From positions 3,004,501 to 3,068,500 of the forward strand of contig NZ_CP146986.1 in assembly GCF_037126175.1 (NCBI RefSeq): a stretch of 64,000 nucleotides of DNA. Reading direction: 5' to 3'. This DNA comes from Pseudomonas sp. RSB 5.4 (GTDB lineage Bacteria; Pseudomonadota; Gammaproteobacteria; Pseudomonadales; Pseudomonadaceae). Made by a program: the position numbers and the translations under genes. The notes beneath the pieces were generated by a model that saw only the letters and a list, made by a program, of their open reading frames with translations, did no database searches and was not told where the DNA came from. Of this stretch, positions 53,774 to 62,566 are shown piece after piece. Each line of letters opens with the position of its first letter. Positions within the stretch are counted from its first letter, which is position 1.

Positions 53774-54664
53774 TCAGCGCCCGGACGTCATCAGCGGATT
53801 GGCAACCAGATCCAGCAATGCCTGCACCGCCGCCGATGCGGCCTGTCCCGGGGGTAATACCAGTGAAAATACCCGTTCGATACGTGGTTGCAGGGCAATC
53901 ACGCGCAAGCCCTGACGATCGGCCGGCAAGGTCATTTCCGGCACCAGGGTCACACCGAGGTTTTCCCGCACCAACGTGAAGGCGCTGCTCCATTCGCGCA
54001 CCTCGACCCGCACGTCCTGCAGCTGCAACCCGGCTTCGGCGGCGAGGCTGCGGGCGTTGGTCGAGCAACCGCCGGTGGCCAGCACAAAGGGCTGCGCCGT
54101 CAGTTCTTGCAGGCTGACGCCCTGCTCGGTTCCTCGCAGCACCAGCGGATGCCCTGCCGGCACCACCGCTACCCATTCATCCCGACCCAATGGCCCGGCA
54201 TTGCGCTCGGGTGCCGGGTTGAGCACCACGCCAACATCCACCAGACCGGCCGCGAGCAGGGTTTCGACCTCATCGTCACTGACCTCCAGCGCCACCACTT
54301 CGATCCCCGGGTACAGCCGATTGAACTGGCGCAGCAGCGGCGGCAGAAAACTCGCCAGCACCATGGGGAAACTCGCCAGGCGGATCGTCCCGCGCAGCAT
54401 CGGGCGAACGCTATCGACAGTCTGGCGAATGGTCTCCAACGCACCGAGCATCAGCCGCGCCTGCTCGATCACCGGCAAGCCAATGGCGGTCGGCAAGGTC
54501 TGGCGACTTTCGCGGCTGAACAGCTGCACGCCGAGGGTTTCCTCCATCAGCGCCAAAGCCTGGCTGGCGCCGGACTGGGTCATGCCGACCCGCTCGGCAG
54601 CACGGGTGATGTTGCCGTGATCCGCTACGGCGACCACCAGCCGCCAATGCATCAGGTTCATCAT
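53774..54664 (-). CDS. LysR-family regulator (divergent to GST)
   Basis: The 296-residue protein begins MMNLMHWRLVVAVADHGNIT with HTH RAAERVGMTQSGASQALALM and a full effector domain (FPMVLASFLPPLLRQFNRLY). It is 99 bases from a divergent glutathione S-transferase gene and is its probable regulator. The second ATG (54661) is equally likely. Confidence 0.9.
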   Translation of the reverse strand: MMNLMHWRLVVAVADHGNITRAAERVGMTQSGASQALALMEETLGVQLFSRESRQTLPTAIGLPVIEQARLMLGALETIRQTVDSVRPMLRGTIRLASFPMVLASFLPPLLRQFNRLYPGIEVVALEVSDDEVETLLAAGLVDVGVVLNPAPERNAGPLGRDEWVAVVPAGHPLVLRGTEQGVSLQELTAQPFVLATGGCSTNARSLAAEAGLQLQDVRVEVREWSSAFTLVRENLGVTLVPEMTLPADRQGLRVIALQPRIERVFSLVLPPGQAASAAVQALLDLVANPLMTSGR

Positions 54665-54763
54665 GCCAGTAGCTGTCCTTATGGCAGGTTTCTGAAAGAT
54701 TAATTTTACCGAGGGTGCGGCGCACTATGACACTGGCGCCAAATCCCTACCAGAGAACTGCCG

Positions 54764-55357
54764 ATGAAGCTGTATTACGCCCCGCAAGCCTGTTCGCTGG
54801 CGCCGCACATTGTGCTGCGCGAACTGATGCTGCCTTTCGTGCTGATCCGCGTCGACAACCGCAGCAAGCGCACGGCCAGCGGCGAAGACTTTCTTGCGAT
54901 CAACCCCAAGGGTTACGTCGCGGCATTGCAACTGGACAACGGCGCGGTACTGACCGAGGGGGCGGTGATCCTGCAGTATCTGGCGGATCTGCAACCGCAA
55001 TCAGGGCTGGCCCCGGCGCCCGGCAGTTTCGAACGGCTGCGTTTGCAGGAGTGGTTGAATTTCATTTCGAGCGAGATCCACGGCGGCTTCGGCGCACTGT
55101 TCGATGAGCGTCTGCCGGCCGAACCGATCAAGGAGAAGTTGTTCAAGCGTTTTGCCGTGTTGGTCGCGGTGCTGGAGCAGCAGGAGTATCTGCTGCCGAG
55201 CGGTTTTAGCGTCGCGGATGCGTTGTTGTTTGTGGTGCTTCGCTGGGCCGGGTTGTTCGGGATTGAGCTGGCGCAGTGGCCGGCGCTGGCGCGGTTTCAG
55301 GCGCGGATTGAGCGGCGACCGACCGTGATCGCGGCGTTGGCGGCGGAAGCGGTGTAG
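54764..55357 (+). CDS. Glutathione S-transferase
   Basis: The 197-residue protein has an N-terminal thioredoxin-like domain beginning MKLYYAPQACSLAPHIVLRE, the beta-class start with the active-site Cys10 and Ser11, then NPKGYVAALQLDNGAVLTEG (cis-Pro region) and a helical C-terminal domain (FSVADALLFVVLRWAGLFGI). It conjugates or binds glutathione adducts. Substrate unknown. Confidence 0.9.
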   Translation: MKLYYAPQACSLAPHIVLRELMLPFVLIRVDNRSKRTASGEDFLAINPKGYVAALQLDNGAVLTEGAVILQYLADLQPQSGLAPAPGSFERLRLQEWLNFISSEIHGGFGALFDERLPAEPIKEKLFKRFAVLVAVLEQQEYLLPSGFSVADALLFVVLRWAGLFGIELAQWPALARFQARIERRPTVIAALAAEAV

Positions 55358-55368
55358 GTCTTTAGATC

Positions 55369-55446
55369 ATTCGCGAGCAAGCTCGCTCCCACACTGGATT
55401 CGGGCAAGCCACAGACCCAGTGTGGGAGCGAGCTTGCTCGCGAAGG
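55369..55446. repeat. REP pair, family A (GTGGGAGCGAGCTTGCTCGC form)
   Basis: Inverted copies between convergent GST and ProX-like genes. Confidence 0.85.
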
Positions 55447-55482
55447 CGTCCGTTCAAACAACGCAGATCAACCGGCAGAAAC

Positions 55483-56496
55483 TCAAAGCCCCGCCGTCAC
55501 CTTGCTCGCCACCTCCCCCGGCACCCACGCCTTCCACACCTGCGGCTGATCGCGCAAAAACGCTTCGGCGACCTGCCGCGGTGGCTGGCGCTTTTCGCTC
55601 ATTCCGGCCAGGGTCTGGTTCAGCAGATCGATCGGCAAATCGACTTTCTCGAAGAACGACACCAGTTCCGGATACTGCGCCTTGAACGGTGCCGACACGC
55701 CAATCGCCAGGCTTGCGGGCATCGAGCGGGTGCCCTTGGGATTCGGGTTGTTGGCATCGGCCAGGGTCTTCCAGGCTTCGGCATCGAACGGCGGCTCTTC
55801 GAGCTTCACCAGTTTGAATCGCCCGAGCAGCGGTGTCGGCGACCAGTAGTAGAACAGCACCGGTTTGCCGCGTTTGATCGACGACGCCACCTCGGCATCC
55901 AGCGCCGCGCCGGAGCCGGTGCGGAAGTTGACGTAGCTGTCGGTCAGCGCATAGGCCTTGAGTTTCTGGCTGTTGACGATCTCCGAAGTCCAGCCGGTCG
56001 GGCTGTTGAGGAAACGTCCGCGGCTCGGGTCTTCCGGGTCGCGGAACACGTCCTTGTAGCGCGGTAGATCGGCCACCGATTTCAGCTCCGGGGCCAACGG
56101 TTTGATCCCGCGTTCGGGATCGCCCTTGATCACGTATTCCGGCACCCACCAGCCCTCGGTCGCGCCTTTGACGGTATCGCCCAGACCGAAGACCTTGCCT
56201 TCATTGGCCGCCTTGACCCACGCCGGACTGCGCCCGGCCCATTCCTCGCCGATCACCTGAATATCGTTTTTCGCCAACGCCGCTTCCAGGCTGACGGTGC
56301 TGCCCGGCAGCGTATCGGTCGGGTAGCCGTAGCCTTTTTCGACGATCAGGCGCAGCACTTCGGTGATGAAACTGCCGCTCTCCCAAGTGATGTCACCGAA
56401 GTGGATCGGTGCGGTTTTTTCCGCCGCCGAAACAGCGCCGACGCTCAGGCTCAGCGCCAGTAACGAACGGCCGAGCAGGGTTTTGATCGATCTCAT
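55483..56496 (-). CDS. ProX-like glycine betaine/choline-type substrate-binding protein
   Basis: The 337-residue protein has a signal peptide (SLLALSLSVGAVSAA-E). IHFGDITWESGSFITEVLRL, then TVSLEAALAKNDIQVIGEEW and GKPVLFYYWSPTPLLGRFKL are OpuAC/ProX features; WW and YYW aromatic clusters suit a quaternary-amine box. Its ATG overlaps the stop of an ECF sigma-factor gene by four bases. No permease or ATPase gene is adjacent, so it must use one encoded elsewhere. The ligand is unproven. Confidence 0.87.
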   Translation of the reverse strand: MRSIKTLLGRSLLALSLSVGAVSAAEKTAPIHFGDITWESGSFITEVLRLIVEKGYGYPTDTLPGSTVSLEAALAKNDIQVIGEEWAGRSPAWVKAANEGKVFGLGDTVKGATEGWWVPEYVIKGDPERGIKPLAPELKSVADLPRYKDVFRDPEDPSRGRFLNSPTGWTSEIVNSQKLKAYALTDSYVNFRTGSGAALDAEVASSIKRGKPVLFYYWSPTPLLGRFKLVKLEEPPFDAEAWKTLADANNPNPKGTRSMPASLAIGVSAPFKAQYPELVSFFEKVDLPIDLLNQTLAGMSEKRQPPRQVAEAFLRDQPQVWKAWVPGEVASKVTAGL

Positions 56497-57020
56497 GCGG
56501 ACCTCTTGTCTGTCAGGATTTGGTTGGCGCTGTGGCGGTCGCACAGGGCCTGGGAGCGGGTCATGTAAACGCTGACCGAACGTTGCGAGATGCCCAGTTC
56601 GGCGGCGATTTGCGGGTAAGTCAGGCCATCGATCCGCGCCAGCAGAAAGGTCGAGCGGACTTTGCCCGGCAGGCGTTGCAGGCTGTGATCGAGGCGCTTG
56701 AGGGTCTGGCTCAGTTGGGCGATTTCTTCAGGCGAGGTCGCGAACTCGACGTCGATCTGCTGCGCATGCCGGCGCTCCAGATCCACCCGGCGCCAGCGCT
56801 GATAAAGCAAGCGCTGAGCAATCGTGGTGAGCATCGCGCGGGGTTCGCGAATCGCCGTGATACTGGGCGCCTGAAGCAATTGCGCGAAGGTTTCGGCAGC
56901 GATGTCTTCCGCGCCTGCGGCGTCGTGCAGCTGTCGGCGCAGGTACGTGCACAGCCAGCGGTAATGGGCGCGGAACAGAGCGTCGAGATGATAGCGGTGA
57001 GCGGTGTCGGCGCCGGACAT
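56493..57020 (-). CDS. FecI-like ECF sigma factor without adjacent FecR
   Basis: The 175-residue protein has sigma region 2 (LFRAHYRWLCTYLRRQLHDA, about 14; then EDIAAETFAQLL) and region 4 (PGKVRSTFLLARIDGLTYPQ; IAAELGISQRSVSVYMTRS), matching iron-starvation FecI-type factors. CAGGAGCCCTT precedes the ATG. Normally fecR and a TonB receptor follow; here a ProX-like gene overlaps by ATGA. The DNA 5' of it (57071-57130) is AT-rich, but I see no clear Fur box. Confidence 0.88.
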   Translation of the reverse strand: MSGADTAHRYHLDALFRAHYRWLCTYLRRQLHDAAGAEDIAAETFAQLLQAPSITAIREPRAMLTTIAQRLLYQRWRRVDLERRHAQQIDVEFATSPEEIAQLSQTLKRLDHSLQRLPGKVRSTFLLARIDGLTYPQIAAELGISQRSVSVYMTRSQALCDRHSANQILTDKRSA

Positions 57021-57144
57021 AAGGGCTCCTGGGTAAGGGTCGCTGAATGTCCGGTGATCCGGTGGCGCGATCCTAGCAAGGCGCCTTATGCATTAATAAT
57101 ATTTATATTTCATTTTTATATTCTTTTTGGAGATATAAGAGCAA

Positions 57145-57219
57145 CAGATCGCAGCCTTCGGCAGCTCCTACAATTGGAAAGCGTTCAACCTGTAGGAGCT
57201 GCCGAAGGCTGCGATCTTT
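57145..57219. repeat. REP pair, family B, outward orientation
   Basis: GATCGCAGCCTTCGGCAGCT and AGCTGCCGAAGGCTGCGATC arms are arranged opposite to the other family B pairs, with TGTAGG ends facing inward. The right copy abuts the stop of the PhnD-like gene. Confidence 0.85.
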
Positions 57220-58009
57220 AGCGCAAGCGGCCATAGCCCAATTCTTCAGCCTCACGCAGATAGTCGAGCACAACCCGATAATCGCTTTCACTGGCCGGCA
57301 GCACCTCAGGCAATCCCAACGTCTGCGCCACATCCGGCAACTCACGCAACGCCTGATTCATAACCCGGCGCAACTGTTCGATCTGCTCATCAGTAGCGGT
57401 AGCGACCGTGATAAACGGCAACGTCGGGCTCAACGCACTGCGCGCCACAACCCGCAAACCGCTGACTTCTTCCGGCGCATGCTGAGCGAGATAGGCGTAG
57501 GTCACGCTGTCGATAGCCGCCAGATCGGCTTGACCGTCCCGCAACCAGCGCAGACTCTCGCGGTGCGCGCCACTGATGCCGACCGCGCCGAAGAACTGCC
57601 CGTCGCGGTGCAGCGGCGCCAGACAATGGCGCAACAGGTTCATGCCGCTGTTGGAGTCGTCACTGTTGATCACCCCGCGACTGCCACGAAAATCCGCCAG
57701 GGTTTCGCGCGAATCGTCAACACGGCTGAGGATCAGGCTGCAATGATTGCCGGCAGTGGCGTCGGGCAATTCGTAGCGCGGGCGACCGACGATGCGTACT
57801 TGACCGCGCAGCAAGGTCATCAAGGGATAGCCGCAGGTCTGGGTCAGCAGCAGATCAGGCGACAACCAGAGTTCGCTCAACGACAAGCCTTCAGCGCTCA
57901 GGCGAGCATGCCCAAGTTGCTTGAGAATGCGCGCAATCCAGCGCTCATTGGCCGCGCGGATGGGTTCGGGGGCGGTGTACATCAGCAGTTCGAGATGGTG
58001 TTGGGTCAT
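57218..58009 (-). CDS. PhnD-like substrate-binding protein lacking a signal peptide
   Basis: The 263-residue protein has the PhnD/phosphonate-binding pattern: TQTCGYPLMTLLRGQVRIVG, DFRGSRGVINSDDSNSGMN, FFGAVGISGAHRESLRWLRD and LAAIDSVTYAYL. The N terminus (MTQHHLELLMYTAPEPIRAA) has no signal peptide or lipobox, so it may stay cytoplasmic or the periplasmic location may be lost. No transporter genes are adjacent. Role unknown. Confidence 0.85.
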   Translation of the reverse strand: MTQHHLELLMYTAPEPIRAANERWIARILKQLGHARLSAEGLSLSELWLSPDLLLTQTCGYPLMTLLRGQVRIVGRPRYELPDATAGNHCSLILSRVDDSRETLADFRGSRGVINSDDSNSGMNLLRHCLAPLHRDGQFFGAVGISGAHRESLRWLRDGQADLAAIDSVTYAYLAQHAPEEVSGLRVVARSALSPTLPFITVATATDEQIEQLRRVMNQALRELPDVAQTLGLPEVLPASESDYRVVLDYLREAEELGYGRLR

Positions 58010-58035
58010 ACACGTTATTTCCCTGCAAATACTTA

Positions 58036-58147
58036 CCCCTGTGGGAGCGGCGGTGCGACGATTCGACTTGCTCGCGAAAGCGGTGTGTCAGACACCAGAC
58101 ATGTCACTGTTCTACCGCATTCGCGAGCAAGCCCGCTCCCACAGGGG
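58036..58147. repeat. REP pair, family A, left arm with a 16-base insert
   Basis: The left copy reads GTGGGAGCGG, then CGGTGCGACGATTCGA, then CTTGCTCGCGAAA; the right copy (58121-58145) is uninterrupted. Confidence 0.8.
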
Positions 58148-58166
58148 TTTGGTGGTGTTCTTGAGA

Positions 58167-59108
58167 TTAGTGGAAAGGATGCTGCGGACTGTCGATCGGT
58201 CTGAACCCGTGCTGCCGCCACAACTGCCCATAACCCTGCACCAGAAACCCGCCACTGCGCGCCACCCATTGCTCGCGGCGCATACGGTAGGCCCGAGGCA
58301 AGTCATACCACGCCAGCCCCGGCAGATCGTGATGCACCAGATGAAAATTCAGATTCAGAAACAGCCAGCGCCACGGCCAGCCGGCTTCGTTGAGCACCGT
58401 GCGCTGTTCCGGTTGTGCATGCGGACGGTGTTCATAGTAGGAGCGGATCATCGCGATCGACAGCGCCGGCACACTGATCAGCAGCAGGTAATGCCAGACC
58501 GGCAGCACGCTGTAGCGAGCGATGAACCACAGCATCAGTACAGTCATGGCTCCGTGGGTCAGCCACATGAGCCAGGCCTGACGCTCGCGGTTTTTCAGCC
58601 GTTGCAGTTCTTCGGCGGCCAGCGCGATCAATCCCAGCGGGGCACCAATGATGAACCGGCCGATTACGGTTTTATTCAGCCAGTGCAGGCTGCGTTCAAA
58701 CAGCGAACTGCCCTGCCAGCGTGCTGCCGTGAGGTAGCGACTTTCCGGATCAATGCCGGGCACGGTCAGGTCTTCATCGCGGTGATGCAGCAGATGGCTG
58801 TCGCGGTAGAGCGTGTACGGATACCACACCGCAAAGGGTGCGTAGCCGAGGATTTTATTGAAAAGCACCGATCGGGTTGGATGCCCATGCAGCAATTCAT
58901 GCTGCACCGACAGCCACAGCACCAGCAGCGGAATCAGCAACAAGGTGCTCAAGCCGCGACCCAGCCAGGCGCTATTGAGGATGATGGTGAACCAGCCGCC
59001 ATACACGCCGATCAACAGCAGCCACGTCGGCCACTCGGTGCGGGCGGTGAAGCGCTGGCGCAGGGTTTCGATCTGCTGGCGATGGTCGGCATCGAAGTAA
59101 TTCGGCAT
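58167..59108 (-). CDS. Membrane fatty-acid desaturase
   Basis: The 313-residue protein has four to five helices and the three histidine boxes of the family: HELLHGHPTR (about 74), HLLHHRDED (about 110) and HLVHHDLPG (about 256). These bind a di-iron centre that desaturates or hydroxylates acyl lipids. The ATG at 59108 (MPNYFDADH) is used. Substrate unknown. Confidence 0.9.
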   Translation of the reverse strand: MPNYFDADHRQQIETLRQRFTARTEWPTWLLLIGVYGGWFTIILNSAWLGRGLSTLLLIPLLVLWLSVQHELLHGHPTRSVLFNKILGYAPFAVWYPYTLYRDSHLLHHRDEDLTVPGIDPESRYLTAARWQGSSLFERSLHWLNKTVIGRFIIGAPLGLIALAAEELQRLKNRERQAWLMWLTHGAMTVLMLWFIARYSVLPVWHYLLLISVPALSIAMIRSYYEHRPHAQPEQRTVLNEAGWPWRWLFLNLNFHLVHHDLPGLAWYDLPRAYRMRREQWVARSGGFLVQGYGQLWRQHGFRPIDSPQHPFH

Positions 59109-59187
59109 GGCGTGGCTCGGAACGGGAATCTTCCCCTTCTGTGCAACGGAGCCGAGCAATCTTGCAGATTATTTTTGCGTTGAAACG

Positions 59188-59209
59188 GGAGCCCGGGGGA
59201 CGGGCTCCC
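59188..59209 (-). terminator. Hairpin after the 36-residue gene
   Basis: GGGAGCCC/GGGCTCCC arms lie 12 bases past the minus-strand stop, followed by GUUUCA; probable terminator. Confidence 0.55.
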
Positions 59210-59220
59210 GAAGGACGGGA

Positions 59221-59331
59221 TCAATGACCGAAAATATCGACTTTCTTGGCTTTCTTCTCTGCACGCTTTTCAATCGCCGTCTTCACCGGTTTCTTCTTCG
59301 CGGCTTTCTTTGAATCCATACCTTTGGACAT
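59221..59331 (-). CDS. Small Lys/Ala-rich basic protein (36 residues)
   Basis: The ORF encodes MSKGMDSKKAAKKKPVKTAI followed by a further basic helix and ends VDIFGH. The composition is strongly Lys-rich with Ala/Glu and no hydrophobic core. It may bind nucleic acid or membranes. A terminator-like hairpin follows the stop, supporting expression. Family not recognised with certainty. Confidence 0.55.
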   Translation of the reverse strand: MSKGMDSKKAAKKKPVKTAIEKRAEKKAKKVDIFGH

Positions 59332-59432
59332 GATGCGTACTCCACTCACAGGGATGTAGGCTCAGGTATACACCTATCGCGCGGCGCGCGTTCTTTTATA
59401 ATCGGCGCTTTGCCCGCCGCCAGTCCGATCCC

Positions 59433-59852
59433 ATGCCCGATACCCGCTACGTCCTGCTCGATGAGCCTTTGTGGCCGTTGATGAACAAGTTTTACCGCAG
59501 CCACCAATCGTCGATGAAGGCGGTGCGCGATGCGCAGTTGTGGGTGGCCCGTCGCGAGGACATCGTTGCCGCATTGTGCTTGCGGCCGGTGGCGGGCGGG
59601 TACTGGTTGACCGGGTTGTTTGTTGATCCGGGTTGCCGTGAGCAAGGGATCGCCGGGCAGTTGATCGCGGCGGCGGTGAAGGATTTGCAGGAGCCGGTGT
59701 GGCTGTTCTGTCATCCGGACTTGCGCGGGTTTTACGAGCGGCGCGGTTTCAGCTTCGATCCCGCCCTGCCCTACGCACTGGTCGAACGGTTGAGCCGGTA
59801 TGCGCGGAGCAAGCCGATGATTGCGATGGGGCTGACACCGCATTCAATCTGA
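59433..59852 (+). CDS. GNAT-family N-acetyltransferase
   Basis: The 139-residue protein has GLFVDPGCREQGIAGQLIAA (about 64-84), the acetyl-CoA loop, and FCHPDLRGFYERRGFSF as motif B. It is shorter than most GNATs at the N terminus but starts at a clear ATG. Acceptor unknown. Confidence 0.82.
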   Translation: MPDTRYVLLDEPLWPLMNKFYRSHQSSMKAVRDAQLWVARREDIVAALCLRPVAGGYWLTGLFVDPGCREQGIAGQLIAAAVKDLQEPVWLFCHPDLRGFYERRGFSFDPALPYALVERLSRYARSKPMIAMGLTPHSI

Positions 59853-59867
59853 GATCACAGATACCCT

Positions 59868-59957
59868 TGTGGGAGCGGGCTTGCTCGCGAAGGCGTCGTG
59901 TCAGTCGCTGCATCAATTGACTGATACGACGCCTTCGCGAGCAAGCCCGCTCCCACA
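59868..59957. repeat. REP pair, family A
   Basis: Inverted copies with inner GCGTCGTGTCAGTC/GACTGATACGACGC also inverted, giving an almost continuous 90-base dyad. Confidence 0.88.
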
Positions 59958-59980
59958 TTGGGATAGAGGTGTTCTCAGGA

Positions 59981-60520
59981 TCAGTCGTCGGCTGCGGGAT
60001 CGAGATCCGGGAACATCACTTCGGTAAAGCCGAACTTGCTGAAATCGGTAATCCGCGACGGATACAAGCGACCGATCAGGTGATCACACTCGTGCTGCAC
60101 CACCCGCGCATGAAAGCCCGACGCCACGCGCACGATCGGTTCGCCCTTGGGATCGAACCCTTCGTAGCGAATCTGCTGATAACGATCCACCGCGCCACGC
60201 AGGCCGGGTACCGACAGGCAGCCTTCGAAGCCCTCCTCCGTCAGCGGACTCAATGGTGTGATCAGCGGATTGATCAGAATCGTCTGCGGCACTGCTTCGG
60301 CGTCCGGGTAGCGTTCGCTGTGCTCGAAACCGAAGATCACCAGTTGCAGGTCGACGCCGATCTGCGGCGCGGCCAGGCCGACGCCACCGACACTTTCCAT
60401 GGTCTGGAACATGTCATCGATCAGTTGCCACAGCTCGGGGCTGTCGAACATTTCCGGGGGCACCGGCGGAGCGATGCGCAGCAGGCGTTCATCGCCCATT
60501 TTCAGGATTTCACGGATCAT
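59981..60520 (-). CDS. def: Peptide deformylase
   Basis: The 179-residue protein has all three motifs: [10 protein letters not shown] (GxGxAAxQ, about 48), EGCLSVPG (about 110, metal Cys) and [13 protein letters not shown] (HExDH, about 152). It removes the formyl group from nascent protein N termini. It is not next to fmt in this window and is probably one of several deformylases of the genome. Its stop is close to a REP pair; a YihY gene ends-to-starts three bases upstream. Confidence 0.94.
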   Translation of the reverse strand: MIREILKMGDERLLRIAPPVPPEMFDSPELWQLIDDMFQTMESVGGVGLAAPQIGVDLQLVIFGFEHSERYPDAEAVPQTILINPLITPLSPLTEEGFEGCLSVPGLRGAVDRYQQIRYEGFDPKGEPIVRVASGFHARVVQHECDHLIGRLYPSRITDFSKFGFTEVMFPDLDPAADD

Positions 60521-60522
60521 GA

Positions 60523-61473
60523 TCAGACTTCGTCGGTATTCGGTTTCAGCGACTGGTCGCGCCCAAGCCCTGAAACGTGTTGTTTGGGATGTTCATCGAG
60601 TTCGCCGGGGACTTTCTCGCCCTCGTTCTTGCCCTCGCTGGACATGTGTTCGATCACCGCGTTCATCTCCGCCCCAAGCAGCAGCACGGCGGCGGAAATA
60701 TAGAAATACAGCAACAGCACGATGATCGCGCCGATGCTGCCATACATCGCGTTGTAGTTGGCGAAGGTTTTGACGTAGAACGCGAACCCCAACGAAGCCA
60801 CGATCCACACCACCACCGCCAGCACCGAGCCTGGAGTGATGAAGCGGAATTCCTGTTTGACGTCGGGCATCACGTAGTAGATCAGGGCCACGGCGACCAT
60901 CATCAGAATCACGATCACTGGCCAGCGGGCAATCGTCCACACGGTGACAATGAAATCTTCAAGGCCCACCTGCGCGGCAATCCAGCCCATCACTTGCGGC
61001 CCGAGCACCATCAGTGCAGCCGCCACCAGCAACATGCCGGCAATGCCGACGGTGTAGAAAATCGACAGCGGGAAGCGCTTCCAGATCGGCCGGCCCTCGA
61101 CCACGTCGTAAGCGGCGTTCATCGCGCTCATCATCAGCCGCACGCCGGCAGATGCCGTGTACAGGGCGATGACGATACCGATCGAGAGCAAGCCGCCTTT
61201 GGACTGCTGCAGCTGATCGATGACCGGGTTGACCTGTTCCAGCGCCTGCGGTGGCAGCACCAGTTCCGATTGCAGACGCAGCCAGGTGAAGAAATCCGGC
61301 AGGTGCAGGAAACCGATCAGGGCAATCAGGAACAGAATGAACGGGAACAGCGAGAACAGCATCTGGTAGGCCAGTGCCGAGGCGTAGGTCGACATCTCGT
61401 CGTCGACGAATTCAGTCACCGTGCGCACCATCACCCGGTGCAGTGGCAGACCTTTCATGTCCGGAAAAATCAT
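60523..61473 (-). CDS. YihY/UPF0761 family inner-membrane protein
   Basis: The 316-residue protein has about six helices. [20 protein letters not shown] (about 39) and [20 protein letters not shown] (about 217) are YihY/BrkB landmarks, and a charged tail follows. These were once misnamed RNase BN; function is unknown. Its stop is two bases before the def start, so the two genes form an operon. The start at 61473 ([10 protein letters not shown]) is used. Confidence 0.9.
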   Translation of the reverse strand: MIFPDMKGLPLHRVMVRTVTEFVDDEMSTYASALAYQMLFSLFPFILFLIALIGFLHLPDFFTWLRLQSELVLPPQALEQVNPVIDQLQQSKGGLLSIGIVIALYTASAGVRLMMSAMNAAYDVVEGRPIWKRFPLSIFYTVGIAGMLLVAAALMVLGPQVMGWIAAQVGLEDFIVTVWTIARWPVIVILMMVAVALIYYVMPDVKQEFRFITPGSVLAVVVWIVASLGFAFYVKTFANYNAMYGSIGAIIVLLLYFYISAAVLLLGAEMNAVIEHMSSEGKNEGEKVPGELDEHPKQHVSGLGRDQSLKPNTDEV

Positions 61474-61582
61474 TCGCGTCTCCTTTCGCCGCATTACAGG
61501 TTGAAGTCGTGGCGACTCAGGGGCGGTTTTTTACATCAAGGTAGCTCACTTGGCGACCCTTGGTGGCTCGCGCAAGCTTTTG

Positions 61583-61620
61583 ACACAAGAACGGCCATCC
61601 CTGGATGGCCGCTCGTGTGT
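61583..61620 (-). terminator. Hairpin after the CsbD gene
   Basis: ACACAAGAACGGCCATCC and GGATGGCCGCTCGTGTGT pair with two mismatches around CT, 17 bases past the minus-strand stop. Confidence 0.7.
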
Positions 61621-61636
61621 TGCGCTCAAGGCTGGA

Positions 61637-61828
61637 TTACGCCTTGTCGACACCTTTTTTGATGGCGTCTTTGGCTTTGCCGACTGCTTGCTGGGCTTCG
61701 CCTTTTTTCTCTTGAACCTTGCCTTCGGCTTGCAGCTTGGTGTTGTCGGTGGCTTTACCGACGCCTTGCTTGACGTTGCCGACTGCTTCGTTGGCCATGC
61801 CTTTTACTTTATCGCCTGTGCTACTCAT
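61637..61828 (-). CDS. CsbD-family stress protein
   Basis: The 63-residue hydrophilic protein (MSSTGDKVKGMANEAVGNVK) is a CsbD-type repeat protein with two NxxVGKAT-like units (VGKATDNTKLQ; VGKAKDAIKKG). CsbD proteins are induced by general stress. AAGGAGAAACACC before the ATG is a strong ribosome site, which suggests high expression. Confidence 0.92.
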   Translation of the reverse strand: MSSTGDKVKGMANEAVGNVKQGVGKATDNTKLQAEGKVQEKKGEAQQAVGKAKDAIKKGVDKA

Positions 61829-62024
61829 GGTGTTTCTCCTTGGTGCAATTAGGGGGAAAAGTCAGTACGTAATGATTGACCGGGCAGGTTTGCCACGAGT
61901 TTCATTTATTTTTGCTGTTCATTTCGTCGTGCAATGCAGGTTGGGCTTTATGTTTGCCCTTCAAGCCCCGAGAATGCGCACCTATGGGCGCCGCGCGCCA
62001 ACGATCAGATCCCGCAGGAATGTT

Positions 62025-62402
62025 ATGAAACTCGATAAAAAGCAGGCCATTGCCCGTCGCAACCAGGAACTGGGCGGCGCTGTGCTCGGCACCAACAACT
62101 GTCACTTCGCCGAACTGAACCGCAACCGCAACATCTGGTGGTTCGACCTGCCGGTCTCGCGCCTGGCCGTCGGTCAATACGAGTGGATTCACCTGCTGAT
62201 GCACACCCCGGCCACCGACGAACTGCTGCACCTGAAAGTGCCGACGGTGTTCCTGCGGGAAAAGCTCGAAGGTCTGGTGATTCGCAACGAAGGCAAGCGC
62301 AAGGCCGCGTTGAGCCTGGAATTGAGTGCGGACAAGGATTCGTATCTGCAGGACATGCGTCCGACGGGAACCAACGTAAACTTCGCGCCGTTCCGCCAGT
62401 AA
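62025..62402 (+). CDS. Hypothetical protein
   Basis: The 125-residue protein (MKLDKKQAIARRNQELGGAV) is soluble and has FAELNRNRNIWWFDLPVSRL, then IHLLMHTPATDELLHLKVPT and KAALSLELSADKDSYLQDM. It looks like a beta-rich conserved single domain of unknown function. CAGGAATGTT precedes the ATG. The longer frame to 61719 overlaps the CsbD promoter and is not supported. Confidence 0.65.
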   Translation: MKLDKKQAIARRNQELGGAVLGTNNCHFAELNRNRNIWWFDLPVSRLAVGQYEWIHLLMHTPATDELLHLKVPTVFLREKLEGLVIRNEGKRKAALSLELSADKDSYLQDMRPTGTNVNFAPFRQ

Positions 62403-62410
62403 CCGAAAAG

Positions 62411-62495
62411 CTTCGCGAGCAAGCCCGCTCCCACATTTGACTGTATTCCAACTGGAGGAACGCGGTTGAATGTGGGAGCGGGCTTGCTCGCGAAG
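62411..62495. repeat. REP pair, family A
   Basis: Inverted copies (62411-62435 and 62471-62495) with a diverged inner segment, between convergent genes. Confidence 0.85.
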
Positions 62496-62535
62496 GCGGC
62501 ATCACAGTCACTACAAATTCACCACCTATTCCAAC

Positions 62536-62566
62536 AAAAAGCCCCGCATTTGCGGGGCTTTTTGCT
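62536..62566 (-). terminator. Intrinsic terminator of fadD
   Basis: AAAAAGCCCCGCA/TGCGGGGCTTTTT arms give U-runs on both strands; the hairpin begins directly after the fadD stop. Confidence 0.88.

Noticed and set aside
57061..57130. Possible Fur box upstream of the FecI-like gene
   Set aside because: The stretch is AT-rich, but no window fits GATAATGATAATCATTATC well enough to call.
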